Shown: one piece after another, positions 29,353-39,216 of the stretch | Layout: each line of letters opens with the position of its first letter | Numbering within the stretch: position 1 is the first letter of the stretch | NCBI GenBank assembly: GCA_020975725.1 | Contig: QXJR01000007.1 | Location: 124,001 to 188,000 of the forward strand | Direction of reading: 5' to 3' | DNA from: Picocystis sp. L7 | Taxonomy: Eukaryota > Chlorophyta > Picocystophyceae > Picocystales > Picocystaceae | Length of the DNA: 64,000 bases | Translations under genes and position numbers: made by a program | Notes under the pieces: model-generated | The model's input: the letters and a program-made list of their open reading frames with translations, nothing else | Databases searched by the model: none | What the model was told of the DNA's origin: nothing

Positions 29353-31383
29353 TCAAGCAGCCACCACCTCCTTTCTCCTGGCATAGAACGGCCTTGACTT
29401 CCTCGTCGTTTGTTGGCTGGCTGGTGCAGGGGCGCGTGCCAGAACCGACCTTCGTCGGCGCCGACGATTGGATATGTGGGACAGGCCCTTTTCCACGAGG
29501 GCGATGATGCTATCGGCAACTAGCGATGCCTCTTCCCGCTTGGGGAAGGCGCCTTCGTCGAACCTGTAGGAAAGCCACAGATACAAGGACATAAGTTGGT
29601 GCATGCCTTCAAGGCGAGCCAACTCCTTCTCGCTAGACGGGGCAGTTGTTGTGTCCACGTCCAAGGCTGGCACTACCGGCTTCCCAGCCGCGAACGTTTC
29701 AGCGTAGCGAATGAACTCTCGCATGATAAGTGGATCCCTGGTGTTTACCGGTGCCACGACGAGGTTGTAACGATCCCGCAGGCTCAGCCCCTCAATTCGC
29801 TCCAGCTGCTTGGCCAGCTGCACCAAAGGATCATGCCTACAAAAGAAGTATATGCCGTCCAGACGCGACTCCTCCGCAAATCTTGTGATCAAGCGATGAA
29901 ACGGCAGGTCAGGCAGCGACCCGGCGAAGAGCTCTATCTGTTCAAAAGTGGGAAACAACCCGGCTGCGGCGATGGGTGGAAGCGGTTCCATCAGCTTTTC
30001 CCGGAGTTGAGCGTGATCACTCTGCTCCATGGTAGTCACCAGCCCTTCTGGGAAGTCGCTCCCCCTCCGACCCGCCCTGCCCGCAATCTGTTTCACCATG
30101 GACGACGGAAGGGGTCCCCTTTCTTTCCCGTGGAACTTCTCCAGCGTGGAAAGCACCACTCTTCGTATGTTCAGATTCAACCCCATGCCGATGGCATCGG
30201 AAGCCACCAGGACCCCGTATTCGCTGTTTTTGTCGTTGAAGAGGTGGGCTTGCTGACGTCTCGTTTCCGGGGGGAGGGCTCCGTAGACCACACAGCATTT
30301 CTCTTTGGATTCTCTCTCGATCCTTTGTTTTATTTCGAAGATGTCCTTTCTGGAGAAGGCCACGACTGCATCCCCTTTCTGCACATTGGCCATATTTCCT
30401 TGCAGGGATCTGGGTTCCACCTTGAGCGTGGTGAATCGATCGTACGTCCTTTCTTCCAGTTCGTCTCCCATGACCTTGACCAGTTCCCGCACCAGCGGCA
30501 GGGCGGAAGGATCCCCGCACAGGTGCAATTCTTTGGCAGGCAGTCCGCACAGTGCTCGGGTCCATGCCCATCCCCTGGATTCGTCTGCGATCATTTGGAT
30601 CTCGTCCACGACCGCCACTTCCACTTGTTTGCTCACGTTAGCCATTTCGATGGTGCAAGAGACGTGCTTTGCGAATGGCACTTGTTTCCTTTCCTGTCCG
30701 GTCACGAGGTCGCAGTACGTGCCCTTCTGATTGCACGTGTCGTAGACTTCCATGGCCAGTAGCCTCAAGGGTCCGCAGTAGACTCCAGTTTCGGCCCTTT
30801 GCATGGCTTGCAAGGCGTGGTACGTCTTCCCGCTGTTGGTGGGACCTGCGTGGTACACGATCCGACGGTCCATGCGCCTTGCTTCGGCGTACCAACCGTG
30901 TGGCTTCCGCAGATCCGCCCTCTGCACGAGTGCGCGATAGCTGGCGATGTCGGACGCGTACTCGGCCACCGCGTACCTCGCGAACAGGGGGAAGAGGGCC
31001 CTTTCCAGCGCGCGTGCGTCGCTGGAAGCTTCGTACGAGGCGATGGCGCGTGCCAAAGCCGCGTCGGCGTGTCGGAGGAGGAACTTCCTGAACTTTCCCG
31101 TGGCTTTGGGGAACAGCTGTGCGTTCACGTAGATGGCGATGGCCTGGTCCGCCGCCCATCCGCTTCGTTGGAACGCCAGCAGCGCCTCGTTGAGCTGTTC
31201 CTTGGTCGCTTTGTTCAGCGGCGGTGCGCGTCTCTTCGTTCCTTCCGACGGCGCCTTCTGCTTGGCCCGTTGCAGCAGGGACTCGAAGGCGGATTCCAGG
31301 GACGTCGAGGAAGACGCCTGGCTCGATCCACGTCGCAAGAACCACTCCCATGCGCGCCACGCGCCGCGTCGACCGGCGTCCAT
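29353..31383 (-). CDS. SUV3: Mitochondrial RNA helicase SUV3
   Basis: A 676-residue superfamily-2 helicase. A basic, Trp/Arg/Ser-rich presequence starts at the ATG at 31383. The N-terminal helical domain is followed by Walker A GPTNSGKT (180-187) and the Walker B box DEIQ (260-263), the SUV3 variant of DExH. QIAGRAGRRGSDFPEG is motif VI, and a SUV3-type C-terminal domain and basic tail follow. SUV3 unwinds RNA for decay and turnover in mitochondria, with a 3'-5' exonuclease partner. It lies 108 bp from the convergent GPN1 stop and diverges from INO80C. Confidence 0.93.
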   Translation of the reverse strand: MDAGRRGAWRAWEWFLRRGSSQASSSTSLESAFESLLQRAKQKAPSEGTKRRAPPLNKATKEQLNEALLAFQRSGWAADQAIAIYVNAQLFPKATGKFRKFLLRHADAALARAIASYEASSDARALERALFPLFARYAVAEYASDIASYRALVQRADLRKPHGWYAEARRMDRRIVYHAGPTNSGKTYHALQAMQRAETGVYCGPLRLLAMEVYDTCNQKGTYCDLVTGQERKQVPFAKHVSCTIEMANVSKQVEVAVVDEIQMIADESRGWAWTRALCGLPAKELHLCGDPSALPLVRELVKVMGDELEERTYDRFTTLKVEPRSLQGNMANVQKGDAVVAFSRKDIFEIKQRIERESKEKCCVVYGALPPETRRQQAHLFNDKNSEYGVLVASDAIGMGLNLNIRRVVLSTLEKFHGKERGPLPSSMVKQIAGRAGRRGSDFPEGLVTTMEQSDHAQLREKLMEPLPPIAAAGLFPTFEQIELFAGSLPDLPFHRLITRFAEESRLDGIYFFCRHDPLVQLAKQLERIEGLSLRDRYNLVVAPVNTRDPLIMREFIRYAETFAAGKPVVPALDVDTTTAPSSEKELARLEGMHQLMSLYLWLSYRFDEGAFPKREEASLVADSIIALVEKGLSHISNRRRRRRSVLARAPAPASQQTTRKSRPFYARRKEVVAA

Positions 31384-31924
31384 CGCGCACGCCTGCGACG
31401 CACGAACCCTTCCTGTCCGACAGGCGTCGATCCGACGGTTCGCACGTTCGTTGCTTTTCGACGCTCGTCGGGTGCGTTCGTGCGCCTGGTGCAGCTGCTG
31501 CACGACTTGCTCCTCGCCAAGGCGCAGGTCCAAGGTCGAAGCACCGCCTCGACGTGTGTGTGTTGGGCGCAGGCGTTCGCGTCTCCTCCCAGGAAATGGT
31601 TTCGCCGCCTTGGAAGGTCACCCAAGGCGTTGCTCACGATCCGTTTGGATGGATGGTGGATCTCGAACGATGCACACCTGCCCTTGGGGACGTCCAGGTG
31701 ACGTGCAGTGCCACCGCCATGCGCCGTCACACGCACACCGCCTTCCTCTCCTTGGACCCAGAAACGTCGCCTCCACCCGACACAACAACCCCACACCCAT
31801 TCCCAACCTAGATTTCACAACAACCGAGCATTCACAACAACCGAGCATTCACAACGTAGGTTTCACAACGGATGGGGGTGGGTCTGGTGGGGTTGAGGTG
31901 GGCGGCAAAGGGAAGGTGGCGACG
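31384..31924. promoter_or_regulatory. Bidirectional promoter region, SUV3 / INO80C
   Basis: 541 bp between divergent ATGs. Frames on both strands stay open through it but have no protein-like features. A 17-bp unit (TTCACAACAACCGAGCA) occurs twice in tandem at 31814-31847, with a third partial copy after it. Confidence 0.5.
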
Positions 31925-32335
31925 ATGGCGTCTCGTGGACGCAAGCGTGCGGGAACGGAAGGGCAAGGTGGACGAGGGAAGGAAGAGAGAGAGGAGGACG
32001 AGGCGTTCTTCGCGCCCACGCGGGCGAAGTTCCGACTGAAGGATCCCACGCAGCGACACACCAAGCATTTCAAGCGGAAGAAACAAGTCGTCGCAGCGGA
32101 AGGGTTCGATCAGATGTCCCTCCAGAACGCCACGTACGTGAGCGTGGAAGCGCCGCCGTCGATGTATCCCGTCAAGAAATACTGCGACGTGACGGGGTTC
32201 CCGGCCAAATACGTCGATCCCAGGAGCAAGCTGCAGTACGCGTCCTTGGAGGTGTTTCCCACCGTTCGAACCATGGCGCACGACGACGCCCAGAAGCTGC
32301 TGGCCCTGCGAAACGCACACGTCTCCCTGAGATGA
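31925..32335 (+). CDS. INO80C: INO80 complex subunit C (IES6-like), YL1_C domain
   Basis: A 136-residue protein. A basic and acidic N-terminus leads to FKRKKQVV and ends in the YL1_C domain (about 78-110), with KKYCDVTGFPAKYVDPRSK, close to Ies6/INO80C. Ies6 pairs with Arp5 in the INO80 remodeller. YL1/SWC2 itself is much longer, so the short length favours the INO80 subunit. The ATG at 31925 is the first after which the frame looks coding. Confidence 0.85.
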   Translation: MASRGRKRAGTEGQGGRGKEEREEDEAFFAPTRAKFRLKDPTQRHTKHFKRKKQVVAAEGFDQMSLQNATYVSVEAPPSMYPVKKYCDVTGFPAKYVDPRSKLQYASLEVFPTVRTMAHDDAQKLLALRNAHVSLR

Positions 32336-32733
32336 GGGAGGAGGGGTCCAGGTGCACGTGCCAACCGCACCGAGGGGCCACGGTCGTCGCGTTCGACGTC
32401 CTGGACGTCGTCCAACCGCGCGCGCCAGACGATCCAAGCCTTCCTCCAGGGATCCGTCCCGGTTCGTTTCGGGACGAGACCGGTTGAAAACGCCCTTTCG
32501 AACCCGGTTCGTTCCCATCAGTCCTGGGTCTGGGGTCTGGGATCCGCACGGGACCGAAGAAAAGCCACGGATGGATCCACGAAGCCGCACGCCTTTCCCT
32601 TTCGAACCCGGTTTCCCTTCCGATGGGAACGAAGGGTTGAAAGGGGATCCTCGATCCAAACCCCCCCTTTGAAAGGGAAGAGGAATGGCAGGAAACGAGC
32701 AGATCCCCACGTACATCGACGTCGGATGGCGCG
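32336..32733. other. Intergenic region with direct and inverted repeats, before PEX12
   Basis: 398 bp between two same-strand genes. The 17-mer CCCTTTCGAACCCGGTT occurs at 32493-32509 and again at 32597-32613. GTTCCCATC, shortly after the first copy, is matched by its complement GATGGGAAC after the second. I see no gene. Confidence 0.6.
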
Positions 32734-33825
32734 ATGTTCTTCAGCGTCGGCGGCGGAGATGGCGCACGACCGACGCTGTTCGAACTGGTGGCCGCCGAAG
32801 GACTGCTCCCAGGACTCAAGAACGCAGTCGTGTACTCCATGGGCGTGTTCGAACACCGACGGCCCGTCCTACGACGCGCACTCGACCGACAACACGAAGC
32901 CTTCGCCGTCCTGACGTGCTGGATAGAATGGCAAAGCCTGCGTGACAACGACGCATCCTTCGCAGAGGCGCTGTACGGGCTCAAGAGGTGCAGCGGAAAC
33001 GACAAGAGACTCACAAAGACGCAGAAAAAGGCGTGCCTCCTGGCCCTCGTCGCCGCACCCTACGTCCAAGCCAAGCTGGAAGCGTGGCACGAAAGAGCGC
33101 GTGCCAGGAGAAGACCGGCGTTCGGACTCGAAGAAGTGGACCTGAGCGATGAAGCGCACGAACAAGAGACGGGGAGAAGCAACGATGGAGGAAACACGTG
33201 GGAAAAACGGGTGCTGGACATCTATCCCAGACTGAGGAGCCTGCAAGAAGGAATGCGATTCCTCTATCAATTCGCCTACCTCATGGGAGCAACCGACTAC
33301 GCGTCCCCGTTGTTGCACCTCTTGAACATCAAGCTGAAGAGGGCTTCGGGCATGGACCTCGTGGAAAACGAAAGGAAGCTGCGGGCAAGGAGGGAGAGGG
33401 AGATCCAATCCGCCTCACGGCACCGTTACCTCCTGCTCCGAAAACTGCACGAGTGGCCGTTGAAGCTGTCACACGCCATGGCGGACAACCTCCAATACAC
33501 CCTTGTTGCATCCGTGTTCGGGTTCAAATTGTTGGAGTGGTGGTTCACTACTGCAGAAGAGAAATTGAAGGCCCAACAAACGCTCCCGGTGCCTCCGCCA
33601 CCGCCAGTGGTGGAACCGTCTCCTGCAGGAGTAGGCTTGCCAGAAGACACGTCGTTGTGCCCGGTGTGCAGGAGACGCCGGGTGAATCCAGCCTTAGCCG
33701 AGGTGTCCGGGTATGCGTTTTGTTACACTTGTCTTTTCAATTACGTCGTTGAGAAGGGCTGTTGTCCAGTCAGTAGAGTGCGGATGACAACCGAAAAGGT
33801 GAGAAGGTTGTATCCAGCTTCCTGA
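32734..33825 (+). CDS. PEX12: Peroxin-12 (PEX12), RING peroxisomal import ligase
   Basis: A 363-residue peroxisomal membrane protein. The start MFFSVGGGDGARPTLFELVA aligns with plant PEX12 from its first residue, which fixes the ATG. SFAEALYGLKR and a membrane-embedded middle follow. A Pro-rich linker leads to a C-terminal RING-like domain (about 309-347) with CPVC, FCYTC and CCPVS. PEX2, PEX10 and PEX12 form the ubiquitin ligase that recycles the import receptor PEX5. As in other PEX12 proteins the RING has a reduced set of zinc ligands. AATAAA (33849-33854) lies shortly after the stop. Confidence 0.92.
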   Translation: MFFSVGGGDGARPTLFELVAAEGLLPGLKNAVVYSMGVFEHRRPVLRRALDRQHEAFAVLTCWIEWQSLRDNDASFAEALYGLKRCSGNDKRLTKTQKKACLLALVAAPYVQAKLEAWHERARARRRPAFGLEEVDLSDEAHEQETGRSNDGGNTWEKRVLDIYPRLRSLQEGMRFLYQFAYLMGATDYASPLLHLLNIKLKRASGMDLVENERKLRARREREIQSASRHRYLLLRKLHEWPLKLSHAMADNLQYTLVASVFGFKLLEWWFTTAEEKLKAQQTLPVPPPPPVVEPSPAGVGLPEDTSLCPVCRRRRVNPALAEVSGYAFCYTCLFNYVVEKGCCPVSRVRMTTEKVRRLYPAS

Positions 33826-33855
33826 AGCAGAAAAGATAGAAATCCTCCAATAAAT

Positions 33856-35805
33856 TTAAAGACTCTCGGTTGTGTTTGAAGGTTTGGCCATCCTCCTTAT
33901 TTCTGCACACATCTTTTCTATGCGTGCATAGTTTCGCGAATAAAGCACGGGTAGAGAGAAGGAAGCAAGTACCGCAGCGTACACGAGCGTGGTGAAGCTG
34001 AAGTACCCGGTGACAAATGCAATCACGTACAAGATGGAGGACACCCCCAGCGTGGTCGTGATGTCCCTCTCGCAACCAATCTTGCAAAGGACTGCTCCAG
34101 TGGCTTCGTAGCAGGTTAGGCATGGGCGGATCACGCGTTCCACATCTTGCACACCGATGGTGGGAGGGTGGGTCTGCATCTGAATCTTGGAGGCCATGGA
34201 AGGGCTTATCCTGATCAAGGGCAATGGTACAGGCACACACATGTCAGCCTTTGGCTTCGTGCTGCTTCCGTTCCTTCTTGCTTGCAAGATATGTGAACCT
34301 TTTCCTCCTACCTTTTCAATACTTCTGGTACAACACAAAAAACAAGACCAGACACAGCAACAGCACAACCGAAATAAGATACCAACGCAATGGGGGAGGC
34401 TCGGCTAATTAGACGAAGGGCGAATAGCACCGTTAGCAAGAACATCAGGCTCCGCCCCAAGCTCTCCCAGAGGAGCAAGGATGCCACCGCTTTGTTGCCT
34501 AGCAACTTCTTTACCGCACAGGATCCTACATCTTTCTCACTACCTTTTGATGGTTCCTTGCGAAGATGGTCGTAGGCTACAAGGGTACGTTTCAGGCCTT
34601 CGTCCAGGGTCACCTGCGGGGCATAACCAAGGAGGCTCCTTGCCCTTGAGTTGTCAAAGTAGCGGTTTCTCGTGGCTATTTTGATCCGGCTGGGGGTAAA
34701 CACGGAATCTATCTTTTTCACGGGCTCAAGAAGCTTCACAACTCCGGCTACTAGCACGGCGAGGGGATAGATGACGAAAAACGGGAGCCCAATTGTTGGT
34801 CTCTCGTAGCCTAAAGCCTCGACGACGTCCCCGCAAAACTCCCAGAAGAGCCTTGGCTCACCGTTGCTGATGAAGTACGCTTTCCCCCCCGGATGCTTTT
34901 CATCCTCTTGATTCTTTGGTGCTCGCTTCAGAGCGCGGTACGCGCAGATATGGGAATGGGCCACGTTGGTGATGTAAGTGAAGTCCATCTTGTTCTTCCC
35001 ATCTCCAATGTAGAACTTGAGCTTTCCTGCAGCCGCGTTCTTCACCAGTGTGGGTACGAAGAGGGGATCTCCAGGTCCAAACAGGCCACTTGGTCTGAGC
35101 GCGCAAGTTCTGAGGCCGCCCTTTTTGTCGGCTTTGAGCACCAGTTCTTCTGCCCATGCTTTGGTTTGTGTGTAGTAGTCCATGGGTGCGTCTGGATACT
35201 TCAAGTCGCGTTCGTTTCCATTTCGGATGTCCACGTTTCCGTCGAAGACCACGCTTGCCGAGCTGGTGAACATAAGCATCTTGATCCCACACGCCACGCA
35301 CGCGTCGATGACGTTCTGGGTTCCAGTCACGTTGACGTCGAAGAAGAGCTGGAAGTCGGTGACGCGCTCTGGAGAAGGCGAGGCCATGTGAAACACCGCT
35401 TCGACTTCCATGCAAGCTGATTTCGCATCGTACATTCGCACCGGTCAGCTCGGCTTTCCCGTGCGCCGTGGCAAATCGAGGTGCGACGCGCTTCCTTCAC
35501 CTTCTAGCACTTGGCTCTTGTCTCGCAGATCTCCTTGCACGTAGGTCGCACGTCCATCCTGCAAAGCCATGTCCAGCACGGATCCTTTGTCTTCCTGCAC
35601 GTCGTCCCATCCATCCACCATCGTCAGGCGCCGCCTGTCTCGCATCCGCGCCCGTCGCTTCCGCCATTCGTCTCACCTCGCGAAGGTGCATGGTGGGCGC
35701 CAAGTCGAAGATGCGCACGTGTGCGCCTTCGTCCAGCATTGCCTGCACCACGTGTCGGCCCAGAAACCCGCCACCACCCGTGCAGAGCACCGTGGTCGCC
35801 TCCAT
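33856..35805 (-). CDS. Sterol-4alpha-carboxylate 3-dehydrogenase with C-terminal reticulon domain
   Basis: A four-exon gene: 35677-35805, 35501-35594, 34312-35416 and 33856-34210. The exons total 1683 nt, or 560 residues, and phases agree at every join. The N-terminal Rossmann fold has TGGGGFLG (about 9-16). The catalytic pair is in YYTQTK, and FGPGDPLFVP and DFTYITNV are typical of 3beta-HSD/decarboxylases. The last ~200 residues are a reticulon homology domain with two long hydrophobic hairpins split by the third intron. Arabidopsis 3BETAHSD/D2 and D3 (RTN19/20) share this fusion. The likely role is C-4 demethylation in sterol synthesis at curved ER membrane. Confidence 0.9.
34211..34311 (-). 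other. Intron 3 of the sterol dehydrogenase-reticulon gene, 101 bp
   Basis: Donor AAAAG|GTAGGA, acceptor TGATCAG|GATAAG, phase 2. CTGAC lies 34-38 nt before the acceptor. It splits the reticulon domain between its two hydrophobic hairpins. Confidence 0.8.
35417..35500 (-). other. Intron 2 of the sterol dehydrogenase-reticulon gene, 84 bp
   Basis: Donor GAAG|GTGAAG, acceptor AAATCAG|CTTGC, phase 1, with CTGAC upstream of the acceptor. The joined protein aligns with plant homologues without a gap. Confidence 0.8.
35595..35676 (-). other. Intron 1 of the sterol dehydrogenase-reticulon gene, 82 bp
   Basis: Donor GAG|GTGAGA, acceptor ACGTGCAG|GAAGAC, phase 0, with CTGAC about 30 nt upstream of the acceptor. 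Confidence 0.8.
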
Positions 35806-36898
35806 GTCCGCGTCGAGGCGCTGCTGGAATCGCGCGACGCGATGATGGACGTTCGGATTCGGTTCAATGCTTCTGGTGTCAGGAAGGCACCTGTCCAAGT
35901 GGACTGGAACCATCCACCCACCTGGTGGAATGGGGAAGGTACTCACATGGATCTTTGGACCTGCAGAAGGCTAGACCATGGCCCATATGTGCGTGTGTGT
36001 GCCTGAAGAAGCCAGGGGATCCAACCCTGGCAGAGCCGTGCGCCTTCATGGACAAGGAACGGACGGAGGAAACCGAATGGATCGACGCTTCCCAAGGCCG
36101 CTGGACGTGCACATTGCACTGGACAAGGGGACCAAGGGCATCAGGATGAATGGAGGGTATCGAGTCAACAGCTTCATGAATGCATGGGAGATATGGGATC
36201 GTGTCTGTCCATCGAATTTGGAGATGGCAATGGCAATGCGCTTTGCTTTGTCGTCGGGCCCTCAGATCGCCATGCAAGGCGTGATGGTGCAAGCATGGAT
36301 GGCGGCAAGAGCGCTTGACGACAAATCTCCCCCGTCCTAGTCAAGCATCTAATGGGCATGAAACAGGACAGCAGCGATCTGAGAGGGTGCGATCCTTTCT
36401 CCGATCAACATGCCACGCCTAAATGCAAGCTTCACAATCACAGCAAAAATCAGCAGCGATGTTGAGCATCTTTGCAAAGGACGTGTATCAAGTTGGCCAG
36501 CCTTGGCAACAAGATGAACAAGAATACCCAGTCAAAATATACAGGTGAGTGGTCGATCATGTTGAACCTGCGCATGTGAGGATTCACGTTGTGCCTACTT
36601 CTTGGCCTACGGTTCGGCTGCTTGATGGACCTCTGGAGGCAAATGCAACCAAGTTCAGAGCGCAAGTTCGTGCACTCCGGCCAGGGTTTTGTAGAATGGC
36701 TGGAGCCACCCAAATAGCACGGTGGTTACGGTGCTTGGAAGTAGAGTTGACAGAAAGATTGGCAGCTTCAAACGTGGCAACCACTTTTGCATTGCTGTGC
36801 CACGAAGCGTTTGATAACAAGGACAGGCGCATTGCCTGCCAGACGATGGCCCCGAGGAGAGGCAGTGCATTCCATGTTTCCTCCTTGCAAGCCATGTT
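35806..36898. other. Intergenic region between two minus-strand dehydrogenase genes
   Basis: 1.1 kb that contains the promoter of the sterol dehydrogenase gene and the 3' region of the SDR gene. Short frames have no recognisable product. I see no RNA gene. Confidence 0.45.
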
Positions 36899-37711
36899 TC
36901 ATGGGATCGCTTCGGGCGGTACATGCACAGTGTAGTTCATGGCCATCCTTCCCCCATCCACTACTACCATCTCTCCTGTCATGTAGCTGGCTGCTGGAGA
37001 GGCAAGAAAGGCCACCACCTCTGCGACTTCCCTGGGTTGGCCAATCCTCAACATGGGTGTTCGCGACAGCACTTGTCTCATTTTCTCCTGGTCAGAAACG
37101 ACGGAATGGAGCACGTCTGTTTCGATAGACCCTGGAGCCACGGAGTTGACCCTCACCCCATGCTTTGCCAAGGAAAGTGCCATGCTCTTGGTGAGGTTGA
37201 CGACACCTCCCTTGCTGGCGTTGTACCCCGCAATGGTGGGGATGGCAGTCATTGCATTCACCGATGCCATGGTCACCATGGCTCCACCTCTTCCTGGTCT
37301 TTCCTTGTTCTGTTCCCTCATTTGTCTTCCCACTTCCTGACAGGTCAAGAAGACCCCCTTCAGATTGACCTTGATGACGTGATCGAAGTCTTCTTCGGAC
37401 ATGTCCAGGAAGTCCGCCGATCGGACCACGCCAGCGTTGGCCACGAGGACATCCACGCCACCAAAAGCGGCCACCGTCTCCTTCACCATCTCCTTCACCT
37501 GCGTCGGATTCGAAACGTCGCACACGTGCGTGTCCACATGTGCGCCGTTGCCTTGCAATTGTTCGTTCGCACGCACCAGCGCCTCCTCGTCCACGTCCAC
37601 CAGCATTACGGAGGCGCCTCTCTTGGCCAGCAGCTGCGCACATGCAAATCCGATGCCTCTGGCGGCTCCCGTCACGACGGCTGTGCGTCCTTCCAAGGAC
37701 AAGCTCTCCAT
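36899..37711 (-). CDS. Classical short-chain dehydrogenase/reductase
   Basis: A 270-residue classical SDR with the FabG plan. The cofactor motif is TGAARGIG (14-21), followed by NAGVV and the catalytic serine in MASVNAM. The YxxxK pair is in YNASK, then [10 protein letters not shown] and a closing VVDGG. The substrate cannot be read from sequence; 3-oxoacyl-ACP reductase or a sugar/polyol dehydrogenase would both fit. The ATG at 37711 (reading [10 protein letters not shown]) is chosen; the frame stays open upstream but is arginine-rich and featureless. There is no convincing transit peptide. Confidence 0.82.
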   Translation of the reverse strand: MESLSLEGRTAVVTGAARGIGFACAQLLAKRGASVMLVDVDEEALVRANEQLQGNGAHVDTHVCDVSNPTQVKEMVKETVAAFGGVDVLVANAGVVRSADFLDMSEEDFDHVIKVNLKGVFLTCQEVGRQMREQNKERPGRGGAMVTMASVNAMTAIPTIAGYNASKGGVVNLTKSMALSLAKHGVRVNSVAPGSIETDVLHSVVSDQEKMRQVLSRTPMLRIGQPREVAEVVAFLASPAASYMTGEMVVVDGGRMAMNYTVHVPPEAIP

Positions 37712-38768
37712 CCCTTTCCCGCCAAATCCGATCGCCAGATTCGGACCTTGGACCCCGTTGCCTTGTTTCCTTGTCCGACCCTGTCGATGGTGGATCCGAG
37801 GTCTTCCACGGCGTGGATGCAGCCTCGTGCTCCTTCCTGTGTGCGCAAGCGGAGCCTGACCAACGTTGTTGACACCCGAAACACGTGTCCCGACACGTGC
37901 TTCAGGTGTCACCACGCCCCGGATGGATGGCTACCATAGGGATGGATACGATAGGGATGGTTGAATGGATGGATACGATAGGGATGGTTGAATGGCATAG
38001 GGATGGATGGCATAGGGATGGATGAATGGATGGATACGATAGGGATGGTTAAATGGCATGGGGATGGTTAAATGGCATAGGGATGGATGGCATAGGGATG
38101 GATACGATAGGGATGGTTAAATGGCATGGGGATGGTTAAATGGCATGGGGATGGTTAAATGGCATAGGGATGGATGGCATAGGGATGGATGAATGGATGG
38201 ATACGATAGGGATGGTTAAATGGCATGGGGATGGTTAAATGGCATAGGGATGGATGGCATAGGGATGGATGGCATAGGGATGGATGGATGAATGGATGGA
38301 TGGCATAGGGATGGATGGACCGGATGTGCAAGGGACCGACCCTGGACAGGAACAGAAGAGGATGGCAACCACCATCGTCGTGGCCTTGATCCATCCGTCG
38401 GTGCACACAAGCGAGGAGGAGGTGGAGGGTCCAAGACAGCGACGGTGGAATTGTTTCCCCTCCGCATGTCGGAGGGAGCCGGTTTCGTACGTCGAACGAG
38501 GAGACGATGGGGGGTGTCCATGCCGGAGGAATCGGTCCTAACAAGAGCCACACCTCGCACCAGAGACTCCCGCCGCTGTCCTGTCGTGCACCCGGGCACG
38601 AGCAGCCGTGCCGTGATTCAGAGCGACGTTGCTTCGACATCCATCGTTTGCGAATTGGCGACGCTTTCCATCCACCCATGCCTCCAATCTCCCTCGGCAT
38701 CGCACCATGTCCATCATCCCACCCTCCTGGTGGACTGGGTCCTTCCACCACCAGGGTCCAATCCACCC
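37712..38768. other. Intergenic region between SDR gene and Copia element
   Basis: About 1.06 kb, of which 37921-38319 is a minisatellite. The remainder (38320-38768) has short frames with no recognised product. Together with 43528-43756 it forms the promoter region that divided SDR from CASP before the Copia insertion. Confidence 0.5.
37921..38319. repeat. GGATGG-based minisatellite
   Basis: About 400 bp of degenerate 13-14 bp units on the theme ATAGGGATGGATGGC / ATGGGGATGGTTAAATGGC. A longer block starting near 37991 recurs near 38158, so the array also has a higher-order period of about 167 bp. Frames across it translate to repetitive peptides only. Confidence 0.9.
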
Positions 38769-39216
38769 TGTTTGATTAGTGGGTCTGTATCCTCCTTCTC
38801 AGTGGATGCTGGGCAGTTCGATGGGCTTGGACCTAGGGCTTTTCTTGCCGTAGGGTTGGAACGCTTCTCCGAAATGAAAGATCGATCGCGTCTCACGTTG
38901 CTCACGTGGTGATGGGTTGAGAGCAGATGCAGGTAGGTAGGCGTTGCTGTTGTTGGTAATGCAAAAAACTGGTTACAGGTACAGTCGCGAGTGCTTTATA
39001 TAGTGCGCTCTAGCGAGTTGAACGAGGTCACGTGTCTTTGGAGTATCCGCTGATCATCGTTGTTTTCGTCTTGTTCAGAGATCCACTGTGAGGGCGTTGA
39101 TCTTGTCGTCGTTGTCGGACTTTCCGTCTCGACTGCTTGGGACCCCTTCGGTTGGCGGGTCCCCGTTTTGTCTTGGACCATGCTGTATACTCAGGGAAGG
39201 GGTATTACTTCCAACA
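38769..39216 (-). repeat. 3' LTR of the Copia element
   Basis: A 448 bp direct repeat of 43080-43527. The last part of the element's coding frame runs into it. Confidence 0.93.

Noticed and set aside
32493-32613. tRNA B-box-like GGTTCGA in the repeat before PEX12
   Set aside because: The reverse strand reads GGGTTCGAAAGG, which lacks the CC that closes a B box, and no A box or acceptor stem can be folded around it.
33856-34368. Separate small reticulon-like gene
   Set aside because: It has no good start, contains only the second half of a reticulon domain, and joins in phase to the upstream dehydrogenase by a canonical intron.
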